DNA of 64,000 nucleotides. It comes from JAMXLO01 sp037201625 (GTDB lineage: Bacteria; Pseudomonadota; Alphaproteobacteria; Acetobacterales; Acetobacteraceae). The position numbers were made by a program, and so were the translations under genes. Below are positions 56,021 through 64,000 of this stretch, one piece after another; within the stretch, counting starts at the first letter, position 1; each line of letters begins with the position of its first letter. The stretch covers positions 3,472,001 to 3,536,000 of the forward strand of contig JBBCGR010000003.1 in assembly GCA_037201625.1 (NCBI GenBank), in the 5' to 3' direction. Below the pieces are notes generated by a model, which was not told where the DNA came from, did no database searches, and was given only the letters and a program-made list of their open reading frames with translations.

Positions 56021-59000
56021 ATGTTCCAGGCGATCGTCGGCTTCAGCCTCCGCCAGCGCATCTTCGTGCTGATCGCCGCAGCCGTGCTCGTCGCCTGGGG
56101 CCTCGTGCGGGCCCGCGACATGCCGATCGACCTGTTCCCGGAAATCCGCCAGCCGTCGGTCGTCGTCATCACCGAGGTGCCGGGCATGGCCGCCCAGGAC
56201 ACCGAGCAGCTTGTGATGCTGCCGGTCGAAATGGCGCTGAACGGCATGCCCGGCGTCGTCCGCGTGCGCGGGCGTGCCGCCGATGGCATCGCCTATGTGC
56301 AGGTGGTGTTCGAATGGGGCAGCGATCCGTTCCGCGACCGCCAGCTTGTCAACGAGCGGCTGCAGATGGTGCAGAGCCAGTTGCCGCACGGCGCGGTGCC
56401 CGTGATGGCACCCATGGCATCCGCCACCGGCCTGATCATGCACATGGCGATCACCGGCGGCGCCAGCCCCATGGCGCTGCGCGAATACGCCGACTGGGTC
56501 GTGCGGCCGCGGCTGCTCGCCATCGAGGGCGTGTCGCAGGTGTTCCTGATCGGCGGCGAAAGCCGCACCTTCCGCTTCACGCCGAACCCCATCGCCATGC
56601 GCCTGATGGAGATCACGCTCGAGCAGGTGGAAACCGCGCTGCGGGCCTTCGGCACCAACACGACGGGCGGCTACTCGGACGTCCACGGCACCCAGTACAC
56701 CATCCGCAACATCGGCAAGACCAGCGACCTCGACGACATGCGCAACCTGGTCGTCGCCTACCGCCAGGGAACGCCCGTGCTGCTGGGCCAGATCGGCGAG
56801 GCCGCCTTCGCGCCCAGGCCGAAACTGGGCGAAGGCGCGTTCAACGGCGTGCCGTCGGTGAACCTCTCGGTGGTCCGCCAGCCGCAGGCCAACACGGTGC
56901 AGGTCTCGGACCGCGTGATGGCGCTGCTCGACGACCTCCAGCGCAGCGCGCCGGCCGGCGTCAAGCTCGGAATGATCTCGTTCAACCAGGCCGACATGAT
57001 CAAGGAGGCGATCGGCAATGTCGGCGAGTTGCTGCGCGACGCCGGGATCATCGTGGCGGTGGTGCTGTTCGTGTTCCTGGCCAGCGTGCGGCCGACCATC
57101 ATCTCGCTGCTGTCGATCCCGATCTCGCTGGTGATCAGCGTCATCGTGTTCCGCCTGCTGGGTGCGACGCTCAACACGATGACCCTGGGCGGCATCGCCA
57201 TCGGGCTCGGGCAACTGGTCGACGACTCGGTGGTCAACGTCGAGAACATCCTGCGCCGCCTGCGCGAGAACCGCTCCGCCGCGCGGCCCGCATCGGCCAT
57301 GGCGGTGATCGCCAAGGCCTCGCAGGAGGTGCGGTCGGGCATCGTCTATGCCACCGTCATCGTGCTGCTGGTGTTCATCCCGCTGCTGGCGATGCCGGGC
57401 CAGCAGGGGCGGATGTTCGGCCCGCTCGCCATCGCCTACATCGTGTCGATCTTCACCAGCCTTGTGGTCTCGATCACCGTGACGCCGGCGCTCGCGTCCT
57501 ACCTGCTGCCGCACATGGCGTCGCTGCAGGGTGAGCACGGCAGCGCCTTCGCGCGCTGGCTGAAGCGCGGCAACGACCGCCTGCTGCGCTGGGTGCTGGA
57601 CAACGGCCGCATCGTGCTGGCCGCGGCGGGCATCGCGGTGCTGGCCGCCGCCGCGTCGGTGCCGTTCCTGCCGCGCTCGTTCCTGCCCGAGTTCAACGAG
57701 GGCAACATCTACGTAACCATGTTCCTCAAGCCCGGCATCACCGTGGCGGAGATTTCGCGCATCGGCCGCATCGCGGACCAGATCCTGCTGCAGGTGCCCG
57801 AGGTGGTGAGCATGACGCGCCGCAGCGGCCGCTACGAGGCCGATTCCGACATCGACAACGACAACGAATGGCCGCTGAAGATCCGCCTGGACAAGGGACG
57901 CCACCTGCACGAGGTGATGGACGACATCCGCACCCGGCTCGCGGTGTTCTCCGGCGACCTGAACGTCACGCAGTTCCAGATCGAGCGCATGCAGTCCGAG
58001 GATCAGGGCGGCCGCGGCGACGTGATCCTGAAGATCTTCGGCCCCGACCTCGCGACGCTGCGCACCCTCGCGGCGCGGCTGCACGACGAATTCGCCCGCG
58101 TGCCCGGCATGGTGGACGTGGCGGTCGAGCAGCAGGCGCTGACGCCGCAGGTGCGCATTGCCATCGACTACGCGCGTGCCAAGCTGTTCGGCATCACGCC
58201 GGCACAGATCGCCACCGTCCTCGAAAGCTTCTCGAACGGCCGCACCGTCTCGCAGGTGATCGAGAACGGCCGCCGCTTCGACGTGGTGATCCGCCTGCAG
58301 GACGCCGATCGCACGCCCGACGCCCTCGGCGCGCTGCGGATCGATACGCCCTCCGGCTCCGTGCCCCTGTCGTCCTTCGCCACCATCACGCTGACCTCCG
58401 GCCCGCTGAACATCACGCACGAGGAAGGCTCCCGCCGCATCGCCGTGATGGCCAACCTCGACGGCCGGCGCGACACGGCGCAGGTGGTGGCGCAGCTTCG
58501 CGGCGTGCTGGCCGCCGCGGCACTGCCGGCCGGCTATCGCACCACGCTCGACGGCGAGTTCCGCCAGGGCGAGGAAGGCCGGCTGATGCTCGCCGTGCTC
58601 ACGCCGGTGTCCATCCTGCTGATCTTCGTCGTGCTGCAGCAGCGCTTCCGCTCGGTCGTGCTGTGCCTGATCATCATGGGCAACATCCCGCTCGCGCTGG
58701 TCGGCAGCGTGGCGGCGGTGTGGATCGCCGGCATCGACCTCAATCTCGCGGCCATGGTCGGCTTCATCGCCGTCACCGGCATCGCGGTGCGAAATTCGCT
58801 GTTGAAGGTGAGCCATTTCATCAACCTGCACCTGCATGAAGGCATGCCGGTCGGCCGCGCCCTGGTGCTGCGCGGCAGCGCCGAGAGGGTGATGCCGGTG
58901 CTGATGACCGCGATCGCCGCCGGCGCCGCGCTGGTGCCGCTGCTCTACACCTCGGACGTGATCGGCACCGAGATCCTGCACCCGGTGGCGGTGGCGATCT

Positions 59001-59128
59001 TCGGCGGCCTGATCAGCTCGACCCTGCTCGACACGTTCACCACGCCGCTGCTGTTCCTGCTGTTCGGCGAGCGTGCGCTGACGCGGGTGATCGCCGGCAA
59101 TACGCAACTCGCCTACGACACGTTCTGA
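56021..59128 (+). CDS. RND efflux permease, CusA/CzcA-like
   Basis: A 1035-aa RND transporter with the expected 12 TM helices and two large periplasmic loops. The N-terminus FSLRQRIFVLIAAAVLVAWG and DMPIDLFPEIRQPSVVVITEVPGM, taken in parts, look like the heavy-metal-efflux branch (CzcA/CusA). In TM4 the proton-relay segment reads GQLVDDSVVNVENI with two adjacent Asp, more like drug-efflux pumps. Methionine-rich metal relays were not identified. So the substrate class (metal, lipid or organic) cannot be fixed. Partner adaptor at 53485; no outer-membrane TolC-like factor is in the window. Confidence 0.92.
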   Translation: MFQAIVGFSLRQRIFVLIAAAVLVAWGLVRARDMPIDLFPEIRQPSVVVITEVPGMAAQDTEQLVMLPVEMALNGMPGVVRVRGRAADGIAYVQVVFEWGSDPFRDRQLVNERLQMVQSQLPHGAVPVMAPMASATGLIMHMAITGGASPMALREYADWVVRPRLLAIEGVSQVFLIGGESRTFRFTPNPIAMRLMEITLEQVETALRAFGTNTTGGYSDVHGTQYTIRNIGKTSDLDDMRNLVVAYRQGTPVLLGQIGEAAFAPRPKLGEGAFNGVPSVNLSVVRQPQANTVQVSDRVMALLDDLQRSAPAGVKLGMISFNQADMIKEAIGNVGELLRDAGIIVAVVLFVFLASVRPTIISLLSIPISLVISVIVFRLLGATLNTMTLGGIAIGLGQLVDDSVVNVENILRRLRENRSAARPASAMAVIAKASQEVRSGIVYATVIVLLVFIPLLAMPGQQGRMFGPLAIAYIVSIFTSLVVSITVTPALASYLLPHMASLQGEHGSAFARWLKRGNDRLLRWVLDNGRIVLAAAGIAVLAAAASVPFLPRSFLPEFNEGNIYVTMFLKPGITVAEISRIGRIADQILLQVPEVVSMTRRSGRYEADSDIDNDNEWPLKIRLDKGRHLHEVMDDIRTRLAVFSGDLNVTQFQIERMQSEDQGGRGDVILKIFGPDLATLRTLAARLHDEFARVPGMVDVAVEQQALTPQVRIAIDYARAKLFGITPAQIATVLESFSNGRTVSQVIENGRRFDVVIRLQDADRTPDALGALRIDTPSGSVPLSSFATITLTSGPLNITHEEGSRRIAVMANLDGRRDTAQVVAQLRGVLAAAALPAGYRTTLDGEFRQGEEGRLMLAVLTPVSILLIFVVLQQRFRSVVLCLIIMGNIPLALVGSVAAVWIAGIDLNLAAMVGFIAVTGIAVRNSLLKVSHFINLHLHEGMPVGRALVLRGSAERVMPVLMTAIAAGAALVPLLYTSDVIGTEILHPVAVAIFGGLISSTLLDTFTTPLLFLLFGERALTRVIAGNTQLAYDTF

Positions 59129-59149
59129 GCGACCGAAGGATCCGTTGCC

Positions 59150-59383
59150 ATGGGCGCACTCAGCCTGACCGCCGCCATCGTCGCCGGCACCTTCATCGCC
59201 GGCATCACGTTCGACATGGGGGTGAACGCCCTGCAGAACTGGTATGACGTGGTCTACCAGGATGCGTTCTGGTCGCATCATCCGGTCGACACGCCGGCGA
59301 TGCGCGACCTGGCGCAGGAGGAGCGCGAGATCGACCGCCTGATGCGCGTGCAGGACTTCATCGTCGTGCGCGAGGGCGAATAG
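59150..59383 (+). CDS. Small membrane protein following the RND pump
   Basis: A 77-aa protein with one N-terminal TM helix (LTAAIVAGTFIAGITFDMG) and a charged helical C-terminus (AQEEREIDRLMRVQDFIVV). It starts 21 bases after the pump stop with GAAGGA upstream, so it is part of the operon. It could be a small pump subunit of the CusX/AcrZ kind in a functional sense, but no homology is claimed. Confidence 0.7.
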   Translation: MGALSLTAAIVAGTFIAGITFDMGVNALQNWYDVVYQDAFWSHHPVDTPAMRDLAQEEREIDRLMRVQDFIVVREGE

Positions 59384-59520
59384 AGCGTGGTCCGGTGCGA
59401 ACGGAAACGGCGCAAGAGCGTGATCCGCGCAGGCGGCAGCGCCGGAGCGCTGAATCACGCTCTCGGACAACGCACTGGAGCAGGTTCCGTGAGCCGGTGC
59501 GAACGGAAACTGCTTCAGCC
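59384..59520 (-). repeat. Two-hairpin intergenic repeat, copy 3 (inverted)
   Basis: Reverse-complement copy of the element at 14311-14411. Module A: GAGCAGGTTCCGT (59478-59490) pairs with ACGGAAACTGCTTC (59503-59516). Module B: GAGCGTGATCCGCGC (59416) pairs with GCGCTGAATCACGCTC (59447-59462). An extra half module begins right after the stop of the 77-aa gene (59381-59383). Compared with copy 1, the stem pair G-C in GCGGGTTCCGT/ACGGAACCCGC is replaced by A-T in GCAGGTTCCGT, a compensatory change. Confidence 0.85.
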
Positions 59521-59651
59521 GGCGGCGTTGCTGCGCAGCGGCCGTAGGAGTACTCGCCAGCCATGACGGAGACCCGCCCGATCTTCCGCGTCCCGCCCTG
59601 CGTCCCCCCTGGCGCCGCCGGCCGGCGCGCCGTCGCCGGACCTGTCGCCAC

Positions 59652-60776
59652 ATGATCGATTTCTCCAGCCTGTTCGTCGTGGCGGGATTGCTGCTCGGCC
59701 TGCTCGCCGGCGATGCGGCGCTGTATGGCGACACCCTGCGCGTGCAGATCGACGTGCCGCAGAGCGTGAGCGGGGCGGGATTCACCGAGACCTCCGCGGA
59801 AACCGTGTTCTCGGCGGAGGCGGCGCGCATCGTGCGCGGGGAATCGATCATCCCGGTGCCGTCGCTGCGCGTGCACACCTCCACCTCGGTCATGACCGCG
59901 CTCGCCAAGCCGCTGAACCTCGATGGCGTGGTGATGGCGGTGCAGAACCAACTCGGCATCGACCACCTGATGGTGTTCGGCGCGCTGCTCGCCACCGACA
60001 CGCGCAGGCTCGACATGCTGATGGTCGTCATGCAGCCGCAGCAGGTGCCGGTGCAGACCGTGCTGGAGCAACCGGACGGTGACGCCACCGCGCTGGTCAA
60101 GCGTGCCGCAAGCTGGGCGATGGAACAGGTCTCGCCCTATCGCGTGGTGCTCGCGCATTTCCTCGCCGGACTGGACGGCGACCAGGACGGCCTGGCGCAG
60201 GCGCGCGCCGCGGCGGGGAGGTTCCTGGGCCGGCCATGGCATCCGGGACGCGCCTCGGAACTGGCGCTGACGCACAATCTGCTCGCCCTCCTCCTGCTGC
60301 TCGACGACAAGGCGGCGGACGCGGAGGCCGAACTGGCGCTGACCGATGCGATGCCCGGCGTGCTGCCGCGGGCGCGCGCCGAGGTGTCGCTGAACCACGC
60401 ATTCATTGCGATGTCGCGGGGCCGGCTCGATGAGGCGGCGGCGCTGCTGGAGAGCAGCCGCCACGATGCGGCGGATCTGGACCAGCCGGACCTCATGGTG
60501 ACCATCGAAACGCAGCAGGCGCTGCTGGCCTGGCGCCGCGGCGACCGTGCCGCCGCCGAGAGCGGCCTGCGCGATGTCGTCGCGGTGGCGCCGGCGAGCG
60601 AGGTCGCGCACCACTACCTGGCGCTCCTGCTCCGCGCCAACGGCGACGAAGCCGGGGCGATCGCCGAAGATGACGCCGCGCGCATCGGCCGGCGCTTCGA
60701 ACGACAGCGGCACGGGATTGCGGTTCTGCAGTTCTGGATGGACCCCGTGACCGGCAACCTGACACGACGTCTTTAA
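59652..60776 (+). CDS. TM-anchored TPR-like protein (2)
   Basis: A 374-aa protein: N-terminal TM helix (SLFVVAGLLLGLLAGDAAL), an N-terminal alpha/beta domain (IIPVPSLRVHTSTSVMTALAKPLNLDGVV, in parts) and a C-terminal TPR-like array (HNLLALLLLLDDKAADAEAEL, HAFIAMSRGRLDEAAALLES, GLRDVVAVAPASEVAHHYLAL). Domain order, length and the run VVMAVQNQLGIDHLMVFGAL correspond to the protein at 48750-49898, so the two are likely paralogs at opposite ends of the cluster. No catalytic motif. Confidence 0.72.
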   Translation: MIDFSSLFVVAGLLLGLLAGDAALYGDTLRVQIDVPQSVSGAGFTETSAETVFSAEAARIVRGESIIPVPSLRVHTSTSVMTALAKPLNLDGVVMAVQNQLGIDHLMVFGALLATDTRRLDMLMVVMQPQQVPVQTVLEQPDGDATALVKRAASWAMEQVSPYRVVLAHFLAGLDGDQDGLAQARAAAGRFLGRPWHPGRASELALTHNLLALLLLLDDKAADAEAELALTDAMPGVLPRARAEVSLNHAFIAMSRGRLDEAAALLESSRHDAADLDQPDLMVTIETQQALLAWRRGDRAAAESGLRDVVAVAPASEVAHHYLALLLRANGDEAGAIAEDDAARIGRRFERQRHGIAVLQFWMDPVTGNLTRRL

Positions 60777-60852
60777 CAACCCAGGGTCGTTTTTCCCGCG
60801 TTGTCATTCGCCCTGGAATCGGCGAGAGTGACGCGGGTCATCCGATCAGGCC

Positions 60853-61245
60853 ATGACCCAACAGGGGCGTACCATGCACAAGCGAACCATGCAGAACCCG
60901 ACGACGCAAAACCGCACGATGCATAACCGGATCATGCACCACCGGACCATGCACAAGGCGATGCTCGCTGGCGTTCTGGCCGTCGGTCTCGGGGCGCCCA
61001 TCGCCGCGCATGCACAGCCGGCGGCAGTGCCGTCGCCGCGCCCGTCGGAGGATGTTTTCGTGATCCGGCCGGCGCAGTTGCTGACGATCGGTGCCGGTAT
61101 CGTCGTCGGTGCGGTGCTGCTCGATGTGATCCTGCCCACCAACGTCGCGTTCGTGATCGGCGGCGCAGTCGGCGGGTATCTGGCCAATGTCTGGTACGGT
61201 GGACGTGAGGTACAGCTCCAGATGTCCACTGTGCCGCGTAGCTGA
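60853..61245 (+). CDS. Small exported or membrane protein with TMHNR repeats at the N-terminus
   Basis: Up to 130 aa. The first about 35 residues are short repeats (TMHKR, TMHNR, IMHHR, TMHK) from 15-18-base DNA repeats, giving seven in-frame ATGs (60853, 60874, 60889, 60919, 60934, 60949, 60961). A normal signal peptide then follows (MLAGVLAVGLGAPIAAHAQP) and a glycine-rich hydrophobic segment (LLTIGAGIVVGAVLLDVILP ... VIGGAVGGYLANVWYGG) like a glycine-zipper membrane protein. The ATG at 60874 has AGGGG at proper distance; 60949 gives the neatest signal peptide. Function unknown. Confidence 0.65.
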   Translation: MTQQGRTMHKRTMQNPTTQNRTMHNRIMHHRTMHKAMLAGVLAVGLGAPIAAHAQPAAVPSPRPSEDVFVIRPAQLLTIGAGIVVGAVLLDVILPTNVAFVIGGAVGGYLANVWYGGREVQLQMSTVPRS

Positions 61246-61409
61246 ACAGCCCGCCGGGGAGCCTGCCGGACCGCGAGGACGCGGGCAGCGGGCTCGGAGC
61301 ACCGGGCACTCTCGACGAACTCGGGCGGCGGGTCGCATTCGACCTCGCCTGCCTGAATTATCCGCCACCCAACTGGGTCGTCCCCGCCTCGCACCCGAGC
61401 GGTGAGCCG

Positions 61410-62717
61410 GTGCTCGATGCCGTGGTGATCGGCGCCGGGATGGCGGGCCTCGTGCTCGCCTTCTCGCTGCTGCGCAACGGCATCCGCAACATCCGCTGCC
61501 TCGACCGCAATCCGCCGGGCTTCGAAGGGCCGTGGGCCACCTATGCCCGGATGGAGACGCTGCGCTCGCCCAAGGTGCTGACCGGTCCGGCGGCGGGCAT
61601 CCCCTCGCTCACCTGCCGCGCCTGGTTCACGGCGCAGTTCGGCGAGGCGGCCTGGCAGGCGCTCGACAAGATCCCGCGCGTCATGTGGATGGATTATCTG
61701 CGCTGGTACCGCAGCGTGCTCGCGCTGCCGGTGGAGAACGGCGTGGAGGTGCGCAGCATCGATCCATACGACGGCATCCTCGCGCTGGCGCTTGCCGATG
61801 GCGGCCGCATCCTGACGCGCAAGGCGGTGCTGGCGACCGGCCGCGAGGGGCTCGGCCGGCCGCGCATCCCACCGTTCATGCGCGATGTGCCGCGGCGGTT
61901 CTGGGCGCACACCGCCGATGACATCGATTTCGCCGCCCTGCGCGGCCGCCGCGTCATCGTGCTCGGCGGCGGCGCATCGGCGATGGACAACGCCGGCGAG
62001 GCGCTGGAGGCGGGCTGCGCCGAGTTGCGCATGCTGATCCGGCGCCCGACGCTGCCGCGCATCAACAAGCTGACCGGCATCGGCAGCGCCGGCTTCACCA
62101 ACGGCTACCGCGCGATGAATGAGGCCTGGCGGTGGCGCACGATGCACTATTCCGACGAGACGGCTGCGCCGCCGCCGCGCAACTCTACGCTGCGCGTGAG
62201 CCGCCATCCCAACGCGCAGTTCCATCTCGGCTCGGCGGTCGCATCGGTGCAGGCGGACGCCGATGGGGTCACCGTGCGCACCGCCCGCGGCAGGAGCCTG
62301 GCCGCCGACTTCATCATCCTGGCGACCGGCTTCACGGTGGAGATTGCCGCGAGGCCCGAGATCGCCGCGCATGCCGATGCGATCGCCACCTGGGCGGACC
62401 GCTACACGCCACCGGCCCATCTGGCCAACGCCGAACTCGGCGGCTTCCCCTACCTCGGCGGGCATTTCCAGTTCACCGAGCGGCGGCCAGGCGAGGCGCC
62501 GTTCCTCGCCGACATCCACTGCTTCAACCACGCCGCGAGCCTCAGCATCGGCAAGGTCGCCGGCGACATCCCCGGCATCAGCATCGGCGCGGCCTGGCTC
62601 GCCGACGGCATCGCGGCGGAGTTCTACAACCGCGATATCGAGGCGCACTGGCAGATCCTGCAGGACTTCGACAGGCCGGAACTGCTGGGCGACGAATGGA
62701 CCGACGCCGAAGCGTGA
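61410..62717 (+). CDS. FAD/NAD(P)-binding flavoprotein monooxygenase
   Basis: A 435-aa (or longer) two-dinucleotide-binding flavoprotein. FAD motif VVIGAGMAGL at the start, NAD(P) motif VIVLGGGASAMDNAGEAL, and the FMO/Baeyer-Villiger-like ILATGFTVEI near the C-terminus. The GTG at 61410 leaves almost no sequence before the FAD motif; the frame is open upstream to 61242 and reads TLDELGRRVAFDLACLNYPP, which looks like a real N-terminal extension, but no ATG, GTG or TTG is found there. A frameshift near 61245-61265 may hide the true start. Confidence 0.88.
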   Translation: MLDAVVIGAGMAGLVLAFSLLRNGIRNIRCLDRNPPGFEGPWATYARMETLRSPKVLTGPAAGIPSLTCRAWFTAQFGEAAWQALDKIPRVMWMDYLRWYRSVLALPVENGVEVRSIDPYDGILALALADGGRILTRKAVLATGREGLGRPRIPPFMRDVPRRFWAHTADDIDFAALRGRRVIVLGGGASAMDNAGEALEAGCAELRMLIRRPTLPRINKLTGIGSAGFTNGYRAMNEAWRWRTMHYSDETAAPPPRNSTLRVSRHPNAQFHLGSAVASVQADADGVTVRTARGRSLAADFIILATGFTVEIAARPEIAAHADAIATWADRYTPPAHLANAELGGFPYLGGHFQFTERRPGEAPFLADIHCFNHAASLSIGKVAGDIPGISIGAAWLADGIAAEFYNRDIEAHWQILQDFDRPELLGDEWTDAEA

Positions 62718-62735
62718 ACCCGGCCGGGCGTCGCG

Positions 62736-63296
62736 TCAGCGGACCGGTTCGCCCAGCGTCTGCATCAGGCGGTTGGCATTGGCGAACATCGCCACCGCAT
62801 GGATCAGGTCGTGGATCTGGAGGTCGTCCATGCCGACCTCCCGCAACGGCCGCAGGTCGTCCGGACCGACCGCCTGGGGATCGCGCGTCAGTTTCGCCGC
62901 GAAGTCCACGATCGCCCGCTGCCGCGGTTCCAGTTCCGTCCCCAGCCCCTCGTCGTACAGGCGCTGGATCACCTCCGGCCGCTTGGTCAGGTCGGCGAAC
63001 CGCCGCGCGTGCACCGAGGAGCAGTAGACGCAGCCGTTGATGATCGACACCACGACGGTCGCCAGTTCGCGATCGGCCCGCGGCAGTCCGCGCGGCGCGT
63101 ACATCACGGCGTGGAACAGCGGCGAGCGCTGCTCCAGCGAGTCGACGTCGTGCGCCAGGGTCTGGAAATAGGGCGAGTCGCGCTGCGGGCTGGCCTCGAG
63201 CGCGGCACGCTGGCGCGGGGTGGCGGTGGCGGCGTCGACGGGCGGCATCCAGGCCGCCCATTCCACCGGCTCCAGCGTGAAGCGCCCCTCCGTCAT
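62736..63296 (-). CDS. AhpD/CMD-like protein, Avi_7169-type
   Basis: A 186-aa alkylhydroperoxidase-like helical protein with the motif INGCVYCSSVHARRF (CxxC-x3-H), so a thiol-based peroxide or disulfide activity is likely. By eye it fits the peroxidase-domain family usually found beside a second CMD protein of the Avi_7170 type, which is exactly the next upstream gene; their coding regions overlap (ATGA at 63293-63296). Confidence 0.85.
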   Translation of the reverse strand: MTEGRFTLEPVEWAAWMPPVDAATATPRQRAALEASPQRDSPYFQTLAHDVDSLEQRSPLFHAVMYAPRGLPRADRELATVVVSIINGCVYCSSVHARRFADLTKRPEVIQRLYDEGLGTELEPRQRAIVDFAAKLTRDPQAVGPDDLRPLREVGMDDLQIHDLIHAVAMFANANRLMQTLGEPVR

Positions 63297-63760
63297 GCGT
63301 CCTGCTCCGCCGCGAGTGCCCGCAGCCCGGCGGCCGCGCGCACCTGGTAGCTCACGAACGCCACGATCTGCGCGATCACCACGGCATCGCGCGGCGTGAG
63401 GCCGGACGCGAGCAGCGCCTCGAGGTCGGCCCGCGTGGCGCTTCCGGGCGCGCGGGTGACCAGGTCGACATGGCGCAGGATCGCGGTCAGGCGCGGCGCT
63501 GCCGGGGAAGTTTCGTCGCCGCCCGCGGCCGCAAGCCGGGCGCGGTAGTGCGCGGCGAGGGGGGCATCGCGTTCGATCACGGCCACGCGCAGGGCGGCCA
63601 CGGCGCGCTCGACCAGGCTGACGCCGCCGGGATCGGCCGGCGCGATCAGCACGTCATGGCTGCCCTGGCTGGGGCGCAGGAACACGTCGCGCTGCCGGCG
63701 CAGCGCTGCAATGCGGGAACCGGGCGCGAGGCCGGCGGCCTGGTCGAGGATGTCGGTCAT
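63293..63760 (-). CDS. CMD-domain protein, Avi_7170-type
   Basis: A 155-aa helical protein with a CMD-like C-terminal half (DLEALLASGLTPRDAVVIAQIVAFVSYQVR) but no CxxC pair, so probably non-catalytic or a partner of the AhpD-like protein that follows. The N-terminus (DILDQAAGLAPGSRIAALRRQRDVFLRPSQGS) fits the Avi_7170 family. It is translationally coupled on both sides (ATGA overlaps at 63757-63760 and 63293-63296). Confidence 0.8.
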   Translation of the reverse strand: MTDILDQAAGLAPGSRIAALRRQRDVFLRPSQGSHDVLIAPADPGGVSLVERAVAALRVAVIERDAPLAAHYRARLAAAGGDETSPAAPRLTAILRHVDLVTRAPGSATRADLEALLASGLTPRDAVVIAQIVAFVSYQVRAAAGLRALAAEQDA

Positions 63761-64000
63761 TTGGCTGGACCCGGCTGGGGATGCAGGCCGAACGCGGCAT
63801 AGGCGCGGGCACTGGCCGGCCAGGCCTCGACGATCGGGCCGCGCCAGGTATAGGCGGCGGCCGCCAGGAGCAGCAGCAGCACGACGCTGCCGGCCCAGGC
63901 CAGGCGGAGCCGGACGGAGGGGAACGACGGCGCCGGATTGGCCGCCAGCCGGTCCATCGCCGAGCGGCGCGCGGTCGCCACGACATGGGTCGCCGACCCG
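63757..64000 (-). CDS. C-terminal part of a single-TM protein (partial)
   Basis: Frame open to the right edge. Visible: a basic stretch, one TM helix (AWAGSVVLLLLLAAAAYTW) and a periplasmic tail with VEAWPASARAYAAFGLHPQP. The tail after the TM resembles MJ0042-type zinc-ribbon membrane proteins of alphaproteobacteria (WP.S.RLYAALGL), but the zinc ribbon itself would lie outside the window. Its stop overlaps the CMD gene start. Confidence 0.55.
   Translation of the reverse strand, partial: GSATHVVATARRSAMDRLAANPAPSFPSVRLRLAWAGSVVLLLLLAAAAYTWRGPIVEAWPASARAYAAFGLHPQPGPAK

Noticed and set aside
56021..59128. Firm assignment of the RND pump to copper or cobalt-zinc-cadmium export
   Set aside because: Overall similarity is to the heavy-metal branch, but TM4 has a VDDS pair and no clear metal relay was seen, so the substrate is left open.
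55808..60100. A 1430-codon open frame on the minus strand
   Set aside because: It is the shadow of the RND pump and neighbours: His/Asp/Gln-rich, no domain, while the plus strand has a fully recognisable transporter.

Overview
The window is very GC-rich alphaproteobacterial chromosome, most like an aerobic, soil- or freshwater-type member of the Acetobacteraceae/Rhodospirillales. That placement is an inference from gene order (argH - lptM - lysA - TIGR02302 family; divergent acnA and ccmAB), from the codon and GC profile, and from the many flavin-dependent monooxygenases and acyl-CoA dehydrogenases. No rRNA, tRNA, CRISPR array, prophage or insertion sequence was recognised.

Layout. 1-10.4 kb: envelope stress and redox functions (response regulator fragment, HtrA-type protease, DsbD-like, TlpA-like), the helicase HrpB, argH, lptM, a GGDEF-bacteriohemerythrin protein and a small membrane protein. 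Nearly all of these are broken by single-base frameshifts, while motifs continue intact in another frame on each side; this looks like poor consensus sequence, not gene decay. 10.4-14.3 kb: lysA and a TIGR02302/DUF4175 membrane protein. 14.3-25.1 kb: accessory metabolism (GT2 and GT1 glycosyltransferases, a pimC/pimD-like acyl-CoA dehydrogenase pair, TetR, an alpha/beta hydrolase with a Cys nucleophile, two LLM-type flavin oxidoreductases) plus asd. 25.1-28.5 kb: an AbrB/Doc toxin-antitoxin pair, an ACMSD-type amidohydrolase, and an ECF41 sigma factor with its carboxymuconolactone-decarboxylase-like target and a target promoter that fits the ECF41 consensus. 28.7-36.2 kb: SufE, an MFS transporter, a methyltransferase, and an aromatic-degradation group (LigB-type dioxygenase with an in-frame TAG near its end, HpaB-type hydroxylase, two LLM enzymes). 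36.2-44.9 kb: aconitase, ccmA and ccmB separated by a degenerate minisatellite, glycogen phosphorylase, and a RuBisCO-like protein overlapping a cupin gene.

44.9-61.2 kb is the most unusual part: about fifteen mostly unrecognised membrane or membrane-anchored proteins in two divergent blocks. Recognisable pieces are an ABC ATPase fused to an MlaE-type permease, an HlyD/CusB-like adaptor and a heavy-metal-type RND pump. Around them are three pairs of related proteins: two TM + coiled-coil proteins with mitofilin-like C-termini, two DUF6524-like membrane proteins and two TM-anchored TPR-like proteins. Three rightward genes or operons have well-formed sigma-70 promoters with 17-base spacers, and four proteins carry short tandem repeats in or next to N-terminal membrane-proximal segments. 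I read this as one candidate envelope-transport or membrane-organising system; its function is not known from sequence. The window ends with an FAD/NAD(P)-binding monooxygenase, two CMD/AhpD-like proteins and the C-terminus of a small membrane protein.

Intergenic space carries several palindromic repeat families, notably a two-hairpin element with compensatory stem changes between copies (14.3 kb, 14.5 kb, 59.4 kb).
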